Counted from the first letter of the stretch, positions 1-7,773 are shown. The stretch: 18,106 bases of DNA from Acidobacteriota bacterium (GCA_016201195.1 JACQDI010000422.1:1-18106); one strand, 5' to 3'. Notes: generated by a model from the letters alone, not told the origin. Numbers and translations are program-made.

Positions 1-352
1 TTCCGAGCCGCGCGCGTCAGCAAGCGGTATGCGGGACGGCACACTAGAGAGTTTCCCGAGCCCGGATGGCATACGACGACACTCTTACAGGAATTCGATC
101 CGCTATCTAGGAGTTCATCCCGATAGTAAGCGACTGCTAATCCCGCCAAACTGAAATTCTGCTGCGTGGCGTTGGATAGGGTTCCCGGGCGCGTCGGGGT
201 TTCCTGGCATGCCGAAGCGTCTGCCCGTTCCAGCGATTTCTGAAAACCCCCGTTCCACGCAGCGTTGCCCATTCGGATTTTTTTCCCGAACGGGCCGCTT
301 CCCAGGCCGATGAGAAGTTTCGGGAAGTTTATCGGAAAGGAAGTTCGAGACC
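1..352. other. Upstream non-coding region of the M11 peptidase gene
   Basis: I recognise no gene here. Two forward frames are open from the window edge (one to a TAG at 124, another to a TGA near 152), so the tail of a gene that begins outside the window is possible but cannot be decided. Near the right end an 8-bp inverted repeat (TTCCCGAA at 283-290 and TTCGGGAA at 319-326) could form a hairpin in the leader of the downstream gene. It is followed by the Shine-Dalgarno-like AAAGGAAG at 336-343. I see no convincing -35/-10 pair. Confidence 0.4.
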
Positions 353-3235
353 ATGTCCCTGGCGACAAACCAACAACCAAGACGGTGGTACGTTCTGGCG
401 GCCATATTCACACTGGCCTGGGCTGGAGTTCTGCAAGCACAAAGTCAGGCGGACCGCGTGCGGGCATTGAATGGAGAGCTTCTGCAAAAGCACAGCGAGC
501 TGCAGCAAGCGGGACCGGACCAAGCGGCCTCCGTGCGCGCGCAGGCTGCCCCCATCATCGCGCAGCGGGCTGAGGCGCTGAGCGACCTGATTGCTCAGGA
601 TCCCCAGCAAGCGCTGGCGCTGGCATTTTCCGAGGAGTTGCTGGCCCAGCTTGCCGCGGCCTTCCCGGACTCGGCCTCCCAACTGGAATCCCGCGGCGCG
701 TGGGAGGGGCCGATCGAGTACCTGATCTTCGACAATCCGGCGATGACGGAGCACCGCTCGCTGCGCCGGATGCAGGTGGGCTCCGAGACGCTCGAAATCT
801 ATTTCGCCGGCGCGGAACCAGACGGGCTGAAAAGCGGCGATCTGCTGCTAGTCAGCGGCATGCGGGCCCGCACGCGTGTGGCGGCCGCCGGCGGCGCCGT
901 CACGGGCTCGAACCTGCCGGCGTCCTCTTGCAGCCCGACAGGCGTGCAGAATGCCGCCGTCCTGCTGGTCACCTTTCCCGGCGTGCCGCCCCCCAACACT
1001 GCGCAGAGCTTCTATAACATCTTTTTCGGCACCTCCGGGCGCTCCCTGGACGGGTACTGGCGGGAAGCCTCCTACAACGCCGCCTCGCTCACCGGCAACG
1101 TCTTCGGCTGGTACACGCTGGACACGACCTACACCTGCGATCAGTACTCGCAGATTCAGGCGGCCGCCATCAAGGCCGCCGATCCGGACGTCAACTTTCT
1201 CAACTACAATCGCGTCTTCATCGTCTTTCCCAAACCCAGCAGTTGCAGCTACGGTGGGCTGGGCACGATTGGCTGCACCTCGCTCACCTCTGCGGATGGG
1301 TCTTTTACTGCATCGACCGCCTGGCTCATTGGAAATTATATGAGCCCTAACGATCAGGGGGTGGAACTCGTCGCCCACGAAGGAGGCCACAACCTCACCC
1401 TCAGCCATGCCCGCTCCCGCGATTTCGGAAGCGACACGCTCGGCCCCCTCGGCGCCTCCGGCACCATCAGCGAGTACGGCGACAACTTCTCCTCCATGGG
1501 CTACTGGAACCTGGGCCACTACGCCGCGCCACACAAGCTCCAGCTAGGCTGGCTCGCGAGCGGCAGCAACGTTCTGACCGTGCAAAGCAGCGGCACTTAC
1601 TCCATCCAGCCGCTCGAGATCAGCTCCGCGGGCGTGCAGGCCCTCAAGGTGCAGCGCGGGACCGGCAACAACGCCTGGGTCTGGATCGAATACCGCAAGC
1701 CGACCGGCAACTACGACACCGCGCTGAGCTCACAGGTCTTCTCCGGCGCGCTCATTCACTACCAGGACTCCAACACCGGCAGCGGCTACACGGACCTGCT
1801 GGACTACACGCCGGCGACCTCCTCCTGGACCGATCCGTCGCTTGCGAACGGCAAAACCTGGGTCGACCCTTATACGGATCTCTCCGTCGCCGTCACCAGC
1901 GCGACCTCCAACGCGGTGACCGTTTCGGTCAGCTACGGCGCGGCGATCTGCACGGCGGCCAATCCCACCGTCACGGTGTCGCCATTGACCGCCAGCGTGC
2001 CGGCGGGCAGCAGCGTCACCTATAGCGTGGCCGTGACCAACAACGACTCGATAAGCTGCTCCTCCGGAACGTTCAGCCTTTCCTCCGTCGTGCCCTCCGG
2101 CTGGACCGGCTCACTGGCCGCCACTTCTCTGACCATCAACCCGGGCCAGAGCGGCTCCACCAGCCTTACCGTAACGCCGCCCCTCAGCACCACGGCCGGT
2201 TCCTACAGCGACAGCGCCACAGCAACAAAGGGCTCCTTGTCCGGCACGGGCTCCGCCACCACCACCGTGACGGCTCCTTGCACGGCCGCCAATCCGACCG
2301 TAGCGCTCTCGCCATCCTCCGCTAGCGTCCTTGCCGGCAGCAGCGTGAGCTACACCGTGTCCGTGACGAACAACGACTCGGCGAGCTGCTCGGCGGGGAC
2401 CTTCAGCCTCAGCTCGACCGTTCCTGCCGGCTGGAGCGCCTCGCTCGCCGTCGCCTCGCTGACCATCAGCCCCGGACAAAGCGCCGCCACCACGATTTCG
2501 GTGACGCCGCCATTGACGACGGCCTCCGGGACCTATTCGTTGAGCGTAAACGCAACCAAGGGGACCTACTCGGGGACGGGCTCGACGTCCTGCGTGGTGA
2601 CCGCGGTGTGCACCACGGCGAACCCCACGGTAGCGGTGTCGCCTGCCAACCCCAGCGTGGTCGCCGGCAATTCGGTGAGCTATACAGTTACGGTGACGAA
2701 CCAGGACTCTTCAGCGTGCTCGGCCGCAACGTTCACCCTCTCGTCGTCCCAGCCCTCGGGATGGGGAGCGTCGTTCGCGGCGACCGCGTTGACGATCGGC
2801 CCCGGGCAGAGCGCGTCTACCACGCTGTCGGAGGCGCCGCCCTCCAGCACCGCGCCCGGCACCTACGCGGTGAGCTCCTCGGCCACCCGCGGATCTAATT
2901 CCGGCGCCGGACCGGCCTCCTGCACCGTGATGGCGCCGCTCACGGCCAGCGTCTCGGTCCCGAGCGGCACTTACACCTTCCGCTCGACGGTTTCCATCAC
3001 GGCCAAGGTGATGATCGGGACTTCTCCCGCCGCAGGCGCTTCGGTGAAGTTCACCCTCGTCAAGAGCGATGGGAGCAGCGCCACGAAGAGCGCCACGACG
3101 GATTCCACCGGGCAGGCCGCGTGGAGCTACCGGGTCGGCCAGAAAGACCCCAAGGGCACTTATTCCGTGAGCGTCCAGGCCACTTACAGCTCGCAGACGG
3201 CCACGGCCGGCCCGGCGACGTTCACGGTGCAGTAG
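353..3235 (+). CDS. Exported M11 (gametolysin)-type metallopeptidase with three NEW3-like repeats
   Basis: A 960-residue secreted zinc peptidase, probably acting outside the cell on proteins or glycoproteins. Residues 1-30 form a signal peptide (RR near residue 10, hydrophobic core, AQA-type cleavage region). A helical pro-like segment follows to about residue 190. The catalytic domain (about 190-530) has HEGGHNLTLSH at 342-352, giving three zinc-binding His and catalytic Glu343, and a downstream EYGDNFSSMG Met-turn (Met382) followed by APHKLQLGW, the arrangement known for M11 peptidases. The residue usually Gly in HExxHxxGxxH is Thr349. Residues 533-862 hold three 110-residue repeats resembling NEW3 beta-sandwiches, each with a Cys at its start and one in the middle, likely a disulfide. 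An Ig-like domain (about 863-960) ends the protein. ATG at 353 is supported by AAAGGAAG nine bases upstream. The substrate is unknown. The M11 assignment is fairly sure; NEW3 is less so. Confidence 0.88.
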   Translation: MSLATNQQPRRWYVLAAIFTLAWAGVLQAQSQADRVRALNGELLQKHSELQQAGPDQAASVRAQAAPIIAQRAEALSDLIAQDPQQALALAFSEELLAQLAAAFPDSASQLESRGAWEGPIEYLIFDNPAMTEHRSLRRMQVGSETLEIYFAGAEPDGLKSGDLLLVSGMRARTRVAAAGGAVTGSNLPASSCSPTGVQNAAVLLVTFPGVPPPNTAQSFYNIFFGTSGRSLDGYWREASYNAASLTGNVFGWYTLDTTYTCDQYSQIQAAAIKAADPDVNFLNYNRVFIVFPKPSSCSYGGLGTIGCTSLTSADGSFTASTAWLIGNYMSPNDQGVELVAHEGGHNLTLSHARSRDFGSDTLGPLGASGTISEYGDNFSSMGYWNLGHYAAPHKLQLGWLASGSNVLTVQSSGTYSIQPLEISSAGVQALKVQRGTGNNAWVWIEYRKPTGNYDTALSSQVFSGALIHYQDSNTGSGYTDLLDYTPATSSWTDPSLANGKTWVDPYTDLSVAVTSATSNAVTVSVSYGAAICTAANPTVTVSPLTASVPAGSSVTYSVAVTNNDSISCSSGTFSLSSVVPSGWTGSLAATSLTINPGQSGSTSLTVTPPLSTTAGSYSDSATATKGSLSGTGSATTTVTAPCTAANPTVALSPSSASVLAGSSVSYTVSVTNNDSASCSAGTFSLSSTVPAGWSASLAVASLTISPGQSAATTISVTPPLTTASGTYSLSVNATKGTYSGTGSTSCVVTAVCTTANPTVAVSPANPSVVAGNSVSYTVTVTNQDSSACSAATFTLSSSQPSGWGASFAATALTIGPGQSASTTLSEAPPSSTAPGTYAVSSSATRGSNSGAGPASCTVMAPLTASVSVPSGTYTFRSTVSITAKVMIGTSPAAGASVKFTLVKSDGSSATKSATTDSTGQAAWSYRVGQKDPKGTYSVSVQATYSSQTATAGPATFTVQ
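1949..2938 (+). repeat. Three tandem 330-bp coding repeats (NEW3-like domains)
   Basis: Each unit begins with a Cys codon followed by residues like TAANPTV (units at 1949, 2279 and 2609) and contains an N-N/Q-D-S segment, a second Cys, a W-x-A/G segment and L-T-I-x-P-G-Q-S. The spacing is exactly 330 bp in both intervals, so no insertion or deletion has accumulated. The DNA sequences have diverged noticeably, so the duplication is not recent, or codon drift is tolerated while length is held. Confidence 0.85.
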
Positions 3236-3352
3236 CGGGACAGGAGCTTTGGCCCCGTTGGCTGGATTCGTGAAGATCGAATGGCGGCTTCCTTCCCGTT
3301 CGAGTTGGCAACCATGGCGCCGAAGGGGATCGAGCAGTTCGTGCCGCTTCAC
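3236..3352 (-). pseudogene. Truncated HicA-like toxin gene (first 39 codons)
   Basis: Read on the minus strand from a GTG at 3352, the first 39 residues look like the N-terminus of HicA/YcfA mRNA-interferase toxins: MKRHELL, then HGCQL, then EGSRHSIF with the expected catalytic His (residue 24), then NPANGAKAPVP. HicA proteins usually run about 60-80 residues; here the similarity stops at 3236, right beside the stop codon of the M11 gene on the other strand. Beyond that point the frame is only the antisense of the peptidase C-terminus. There is no Shine-Dalgarno sequence upstream of the GTG, and I find no HicB antitoxin in 3353-3600. I infer a decayed toxin-antitoxin remnant cut by a rearrangement. 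Family recognition is from memory of the motif pattern. Confidence 0.68.
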
Positions 3353-3601
3353 AGGAGGATACGCCAGCCGAAGAACGAACCGCAGCCGAACCGGCTGCGA
3401 CGCGGTCGCCGCAGCGGCGGCGCGCCGGCTGAGTTTAGGTGACGTCTTGGGTCATGATGTCTCTGAACAAAAAGAAGCGTGCTGTCGTTTCCTTCTCCTC
3501 CCTGCACTACTCGCAGTGGTTGTTGAAGATGTCCGCACGGGGGGTCTGAGAGCGCGATATGCCACAGCGTAAACGCCGCTGCACAACCGGCGGGGCGGCT
3601 G
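3353..3601. other. Intergenic, no gene recognised
   Basis: Nothing codes convincingly here. If hicA was once complete, a hicB partner could have been in this stretch, but no HicB-like segment is readable in any frame. A short hairpin of CGCCG/CGGCG type near 3575-3595 follows the minus-strand gene at 3602 but lacks a clear T-run. Confidence 0.3.
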
Positions 3602-3856
3602 TTACTTTCGGCCGGCGACGAGAAAAATAGCTCCCAGAAGGCTAAGCCAATTTATCAGGATCAGACTCATCGTCCAGCGGAAGCTCGTCCGCCACTCCGT
3701 CCGTGACTCATTCAGCTCAGCTTTCATTTCGCTCATTTCGGCCCTGACACCGTCGAAGCCGCGGTGCATCTCTGAGCGCAGGTCGTCGATGCGCTTCGTC
3801 AGCTCCCTGTAGGAGCCCTCCAAGCCGGCGATTCTTTCTTCCAGGGCGTTGGGCAT
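3602..3856 (-). CDS. Small coiled-coil protein with C-terminal membrane anchor
   Basis: An 84-residue protein of unknown function. Residues 1-55 are charged heptad-type sequence (repeated L, I and M at a/d spacing with many E, R, K and D), predicting a coiled coil. Residues about 60-80 (WTMSLILINWLSLLGAIFLV) form one membrane helix, followed by the tail AGRK. The layout matches many small bacterial hypothetical proteins with a coiled coil plus tail anchor, which may oligomerise at the membrane. The Shine-Dalgarno sequence is weak (GAAAG upstream). It lies 106 bp downstream of the thioredoxin-like gene on the same strand and could be co-transcribed unless the hairpin at 3910-3935 stops transcription. 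Confidence 0.65.
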   Translation of the reverse strand: MPNALEERIAGLEGSYRELTKRIDDLRSEMHRGFDGVRAEMSEMKAELNESRTEWRTSFRWTMSLILINWLSLLGAIFLVAGRK

Positions 3857-3909
3857 CTGGCTTTCAGGTTAACACACAAAGTAGAGGCTGCGGGCCGAGA
3901 ACAAGGAAT

Positions 3910-3935
3910 CGCCCGGCTACGCGGCGCCGGGGGCG
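3910..3935 (-). terminator. Possible hairpin downstream of the thioredoxin-like gene
   Basis: CGCCCGGC pairs with GCCGGGGGCG, with a two-base bulge, 28 bases after the stop codon at 3963 (minus strand). The bases after it on the minus strand contain only scattered T, so this is a weak terminator candidate. Confidence 0.25.
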
Positions 3936-3962
3936 AGCTGTGGAGCCGCCTGCGCCTTCCGC

Positions 3963-4994
3963 CTACCGCCCGGCCGCCTTGCGCTCGGCCGCCAGCTCGG
4001 CCTCGATGATCTTCTCGAAGGCGGCGGCAGGTTGCGCGCCGCTCAGAAGCACGCCGTTGATGAAGAAGGCGGGGGTGCCCGACACGCCCGCCAGCGTTCC
4101 CTCCTGCAGGTCTTCCTCGACCTTGGCCTTGAACTTTCCGCCGGCCAGGCAAGACTCGAACTGCTTCACGTCCAGCGCCAGCGCCCCGGCGTGCTCCACC
4201 AGGGACGCCTTGTCCAGTTTGCCCGGCTTGCTGAACAGCAGGTCGTGGTAATCCCAAAACTTCCCCTGCTCGCCGGCGCACCGCGACGCCTCTGCCGCCG
4301 CCTGGGCCTGGGGATGGATCTGCTGCAAGGGAAAGTCCCGGTAAGCCAGCCGCACTTTGCCTTCGTACTTGCCCAGCACCTCCTTCAGCGTCGGCCCCAC
4401 TCGCTGGCAGAACGGGCACTGGAAGTCGGAGAACTCGACGATGGTGACCGGCGCATCGGGCGCGCCGCGCAGCCGCGCCGGATCATAACGCACCTCGATC
4501 TTGGGCTGCCGGAGAAAGATCGCGACCTCGGCTTTCTCCCGCAGCTTTCTGAAGTACGCCTGGCGCGCTTCCTGGACCCTGGCCTGCTTCAGGCCCTGCC
4601 GCACCTGGGCCTTGACTCCGTCGAGCGGGCGATTCTGGCGGTCTTTCTGGCCCAGGTAGTAGGCTTCCACCTCGCCATCCGTCGGGTCGGTCACCTTTGA
4701 ATCGATTTCCTCGAGGAGCTTCTCCGACGCGATCCCCTTTTTTTTGGCCTCGGCCTCTACCAGCTTCTGGTTGATCAGCCCTTCCAGGATTCGGCTCTTC
4801 AGCTCGTATTCCTGGTTGCGGAGCTGGCGGAACTGGGACTGGGCGTGAGGTAGAAGGTCCTTCTCGTAGATGGGTTGGCCAGCGACAACCGCCACCTGTT
4901 CCCCGGATTTGGGGGGAGCCTGGGCGCGAGAAGCGGGCGACAGCAGACTCCCGCCGAGAAGGACCAACGAGTAACTCAAAGTTTTCATGGGCAT
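3963..4994 (-). CDS. Exported SurA_N-like / DsbA-like thioredoxin-fold protein (CPFC)
   Basis: A 343-residue protein with an N-terminal signal (about residues 1-25, ending SRAQA). Residues about 34-88 (VAVVAGQPIYEKDL ... LEGLINQKLVEAEAKKKG) resemble the SurA/parvulin N-terminal chaperone domain. A helical linker follows (about 100-155). A DsbA-like thioredoxin domain (about 165-335) has the redox motif CPFC (Cys193, Cys196), a cis-proline site SGTP (Pro308), and Cys239 (RCAGEQGKFW) and Cys282 as a possible second pair. It probably acts in the periplasm as a thiol oxidase or isomerase with chaperone ability. I chose ATG 4994 over 4988 because both the upstream DNA and the first residues align with the neighbouring paralogue's start at 5990. 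A perfect TATAAT lies 28 bases upstream. The true partner proteins are unknown; nearby Cys-rich secreted proteins are candidates. Confidence 0.85.
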   Translation of the reverse strand: MPMKTLSYSLVLLGGSLLSPASRAQAPPKSGEQVAVVAGQPIYEKDLLPHAQSQFRQLRNQEYELKSRILEGLINQKLVEAEAKKKGIASEKLLEEIDSKVTDPTDGEVEAYYLGQKDRQNRPLDGVKAQVRQGLKQARVQEARQAYFRKLREKAEVAIFLRQPKIEVRYDPARLRGAPDAPVTIVEFSDFQCPFCQRVGPTLKEVLGKYEGKVRLAYRDFPLQQIHPQAQAAAEASRCAGEQGKFWDYHDLLFSKPGKLDKASLVEHAGALALDVKQFESCLAGGKFKAKVEEDLQEGTLAGVSGTPAFFINGVLLSGAQPAAAFEKIIEAELAAERKAAGR

Positions 4995-5021
4995 ATGGAC
5001 TTCACAGCCTTGGCAGACAAT

Positions 5022-5027
5022 ATTATA
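5022..5027 (-). promoter_or_regulatory. Candidate -10 box (TATAAT) for the intact thioredoxin-like gene
   Basis: On the minus strand a perfect TATAAT lies in the 77-bp gap between the two paralogues, 27 bases before the start codon at 4994. No good -35 hexamer sits at 16-18 bases. It may let the intact downstream copy be expressed independently of the broken upstream copy. Confidence 0.4.
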
Positions 5028-5071
5028 CGCCGAACGCGCACTCGAGCCGTACCGCAACCAGCTCTGAGCCG

Positions 5072-5990
5072 CTAGCGCGGTGCGCTCAGCCGCCTCAACT
5101 CTTCTTCGATGAGGGTCACGAAGACCGACTCCGGCTGCGCGCCGCCGACCGGAATGCCGTTGACGAAGACTAGGGGGGTGGCCGTCACGCCGGCTCGTAC
5201 CCCGCTCCGCAGGTCCTGTTCCACGGCCGCACGGAACTGCCCGCTCTTCAGGCAGGCGGCGAACTGGTCCGTATCCAGTTCCAGGTTCCGGTCCTGGTCC
5301 AGCAATCCCGCCGGGTGGATCTGCTGCGGATTGGCAAACAGGAGGTCGTGATATTCCCAGAACTGGCCTTGGCGCCGCCTGGGCGGCCGCCTCCGCCTCG
5401 GGATGCGCCTCCCGCTGTGGAAAGTCGAGATAAGCCAGCCGCACCTGCTCTTTGTACCGTTCCAGCACGCGTTCGAGGACCGGCTGCATCTCCCGGCTCA
5501 GCGGGCACTGGTAGTCGCCGAACATCGCGATGGTGACCGGCGCCTCCGGGTTGCCCTTCACGCGCGCGGGATCGGGACTAATCCGGACCCGCGGCGGGTC
5601 GAGCAGGATCACGACCCCGGCCGCGTCGCGGAGCCGCTGCAAGTAAGCGGTCCGGGCCTGTGGTACGCCCGCCTTTGGAACCTTCGAGTCCACTTCCTGC
5701 TGGAGCAGACCTTCCTGCGTGAGATTTCTCTTGCGGGCCTCCGCCTCCAGCAGACGCTGATCGATCAGCGCCTCCAGCGCACTCCGCAGCAGTTGGTACT
5801 CCTGGAAGCGGAGATGGATCAGCGAGGCCTGCGCGGCCGGGGGCAGATCCTTTTCAGAGAGCGGCTGGCCGCTCACCACGGCCAGCGGCCCAGAAGACTT
5901 GCCCTCGCGGGCCGTCTGGGCGCCGCAAGCGAGCGTGACCAAGCCCCAGCCGAGCAGGAGCAGGCCGAGATTCGGAGTTTTTGTGCGCAT
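5072..5990 (-). pseudogene. Frameshifted paralogue of the SurA_N-like/DsbA-like protein (CPLS)
   Basis: This is a tandem copy of the gene at 3963-4994. It starts at ATG 5990 with a signal-like N-terminus (MRTKTPNLGLLLLGWGLVTLAC), a SurA_N-like segment (VVSGQPLSEKDL) and the beginning of the thioredoxin domain. Around 5372 the frame breaks. Before it the copy reads AEAAAQAA; after it, one frame over, it continues QGQFWEYHDLLF through GVTATPLVFVNG to the stop at 5072. Against the paralogue, the net loss is 14 bases covering RCAGE. The active site is CPLS instead of CPFC, and about 35 linker residues present in the paralogue are missing. The out-of-frame reading meets no stop and runs in frame into the next gene, giving a misleading 675-residue open frame. 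It is either a real pseudogene or an assembly or sequencing fault; a 14-base loss favours a real change. Confidence 0.8.
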
Positions 5991-6059
5991 ATGGGCTGAA
6001 CAACCTTGCAGGCACTAGGGTACGCCAGAAGCGAGCGCTACGGAGGGAGTAGAAGCCCC

Positions 6060-6085
6060 GCAGGGCGGCCCGGAGGCTACCCTGC
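6060..6085 (-). terminator. Possible hairpin after the Cys-rich secreted protein gene
   Basis: GCAGGG pairs with CCCTGC, and inside it GCC pairs with GGC around a CGGA loop. It starts 28 bases after the stop codon at 6114 on the minus strand. There is no T-run after it on that strand, so it could be a weak or Rho-aided terminator, or just a chance structure. Confidence 0.3.
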
Positions 6086-6113
6086 CGCTTTTCTCAGGTA
6101 AGCTCTCCTGCCC

Positions 6114-7661
6114 TTACGGCAGGCAAGTGTGCACGCCGGCAGTCGGCGTCCCGGTGCACGTCTCAACGCCCGGGCAGTCCCCATCAACGCTGCAAAACTG
6201 GCTGGTCGTGGTGGAGCACACGTTGCAGGCGATCACCAAGCCGCAGTTATCGAACTCGCGGTTGATGTTGGCCAGCGCCTGGACAAGCTGGCTCGGGCTG
6301 CAAACGGTGGAGGTGCCACTCAGGCGGGTGTTGGCCTGACTGATCACGTCTGCCACGGTCGCGCCGAAGACGCAGCTTGGGTACAGAAATGCCTCACAGA
6401 TGTCGTCGCCGTTGTTAAGCACTTTGTCCTCGCCGGCCCGGCGTGTGCACAGCCGCCCGCCCGAAGCCGGCAGACCGAAGCCGAGAAAGCCCGAGACGAG
6501 TTCACCTGCGCTCGAAAGGTACCCGCTGATCCGGGAGGTCATATCCTGCCCCGCCAGCGTGCCGCTGCCGCTGCCCTTGGAGGCCGTGCCCCCCGAAGTG
6601 GAATCGGAGGGGGCTATGTCGCTCGGTGCCGTGAAGTGCCTGTCGGCTCCCGGGTAGAGTCCGCTGCTGAATGAACCCGGCGTCCCGCCCGTCGGCAGGT
6701 AGGCGGCCAGGGTATTCAGGTCGGTCGGGAACGAGTTCGTGCCCGAAGGGGTGAAGGTCCCGTCGAACGTCCCGCCGGCCCCGGGGCCTATTGTCACTGC
6801 ACGCGTTCCGTGAATGCCCACGGTGGTCGCATTAGGATCACTCGCGAAGATGTTGTTTCCGTTGCAGGCGCCCTGGGGGATGATCCCCATGCCTACCGGG
6901 GTGCTGCAGCTCTGGTTGCCCAGCGCCGTAGCCACGCTGCCCACCGCACCATAAGCCCCCTGGGTGAATCCGCAGCACACCACGCCCGGAGTGTTCACGC
7001 AGGTTGGCGGCGGCGTACCGCCTGTGCAGGCACTGGTGCATATCGACAGGTGCGCCACGTCCAACAGTAGGCCGTTACCGTTCGGGGAGTTCCACGTCGA
7101 AGGCGGCGCTTTCCAAAAGCGCCCGTCTGTGTAAGTGTTTCCATCAGCAATCCCCCACTGATAGTAGTTGGCCCCGTCGCCGCCGCCTCCAGCTTGACGC
7201 ACCACCAGGGCGTACTTCGTGCCTCCCGCGAGATCGGGCGGCGAGCCGAAAGTAACTTCCAGGTCTGTGTACGTGGCGCTCGATATCGCGCACGCCCCTG
7301 TGACAGCTGAAGCAAGGTTAGTCACCGAGTCGCTAACTGGCGTCGTGCCCACCGGCAGCGGCCTGCCCGTGCCATCCGTGCCCAGGATCTCCACCACCAG
7401 GTCCGCTGGCGCCCCAGACTTGCAGATGGAGAAGGTGATTTTATTGAGTGTCTGGCACGACGCACCGGCCACGAAGGTCTGGGCGTACCGATGATCCCCA
7501 AAAATCTGCGGCTGAGTGAACGATTTCACATCGTCGATCGTCGCACTATTCAACACGGTAGTAGTAGTACATGATCCCGCCACGGGCGGCGAAGACACCA
7601 GCCACGCCACGACTCCTGCCGTAACAACCATCATCCGCGATCCGCTAACATGCCTGCGCAT
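6114..7661 (-). CDS. Secreted Cys-rich protein of unknown function
   Basis: A 515-residue exported protein that I cannot assign to a named family. The start is ATG 7661, not the in-frame ATG at 7688, because AGGAGG lies eight bases before 7661. Residues 1-30 form a signal peptide (two Arg, then MMVVTAGVVAWLVSSPPVAG). Residues about 45-200 look like a beta-sandwich of the choice-of-anchor or carbohydrate-binding kind (FTQPQIFGDHRYAQTFVAG, LVVEILGTDGTGRPL, TKYALVVRQAG, YQWG). A Gly/Ser/Thr-rich middle follows (about 215-390). The C-terminus is Cys-rich, ending in a CSVDGDCPGVETC motif seen in many extracellular proteins. I count 22 cysteines, suggesting several disulfides. The adjacent thioredoxin-like genes on the same strand could supply disulfide formation; that link is an inference. 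Confidence 0.75.
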   Translation of the reverse strand: MRRHVSGSRMMVVTAGVVAWLVSSPPVAGSCTTTTVLNSATIDDVKSFTQPQIFGDHRYAQTFVAGASCQTLNKITFSICKSGAPADLVVEILGTDGTGRPLPVGTTPVSDSVTNLASAVTGACAISSATYTDLEVTFGSPPDLAGGTKYALVVRQAGGGGDGANYYQWGIADGNTYTDGRFWKAPPSTWNSPNGNGLLLDVAHLSICTSACTGGTPPPTCVNTPGVVCCGFTQGAYGAVGSVATALGNQSCSTPVGMGIIPQGACNGNNIFASDPNATTVGIHGTRAVTIGPGAGGTFDGTFTPSGTNSFPTDLNTLAAYLPTGGTPGSFSSGLYPGADRHFTAPSDIAPSDSTSGGTASKGSGSGTLAGQDMTSRISGYLSSAGELVSGFLGFGLPASGGRLCTRRAGEDKVLNNGDDICEAFLYPSCVFGATVADVISQANTRLSGTSTVCSPSQLVQALANINREFDNCGLVIACNVCSTTTSQFCSVDGDCPGVETCTGTPTAGVHTCLP

Positions 7662-7662
7662 A

Positions 7663-7773
7663 TTATTTTCCTCCTGCGAAAATTGCAACCGTCTCCCAAA
7701 GCGCCGTCGCCGTCGCGAATAGCGCGACGACAGGCGCTGTTACTTGTACACTGCTTATTGCTCGGGTTTTCAT
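7663..7773 (-). CDS. Possible 36-residue leader peptide before the Cys-rich protein
   Basis: An ATG at 7773, preceded by GGTGGGG, opens a 36-codon frame (MKTRAISSVQVTAPVVALF ... IFAGGK) with a hydrophobic centre. It stops one base before the ATG of the next gene and contains that gene's AGGAGG in its last codons. Translating it would place ribosomes on that site, as in coupled leaders. It may equally be chance. No homologue comes to mind. Confidence 0.22.
   Translation of the reverse strand: MKTRAISSVQVTAPVVALFATATALWETVAIFAGGK
7670..7675 (-). promoter_or_regulatory. Strong ribosome binding site AGGAGG fixing the start at 7661
   Basis: On the minus strand a perfect AGGAGG lies eight bases before the ATG at 7661. 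It overlaps the codons of the longer in-frame alternative start (7688), which therefore is unlikely to be used. Confidence 0.8.

Noticed and set aside
3249..3572. 107-codon plus-strand open frame after the M11 gene
   Set aside because: The translation has no recognisable features and it runs antisense over the hicA remnant; likely non-coding.
3353..3600. A HicB antitoxin partner for the hicA fragment
   Set aside because: No HicB-like segment was readable in any frame on either strand.
3963..5990. One 675-residue protein with two thioredoxin-like modules
   Set aside because: The middle part (about 125 residues) is out of frame relative to the paralogue, and the correct continuation to a stop at 5072 exists in another frame. 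Two genes, one broken, explain it better.
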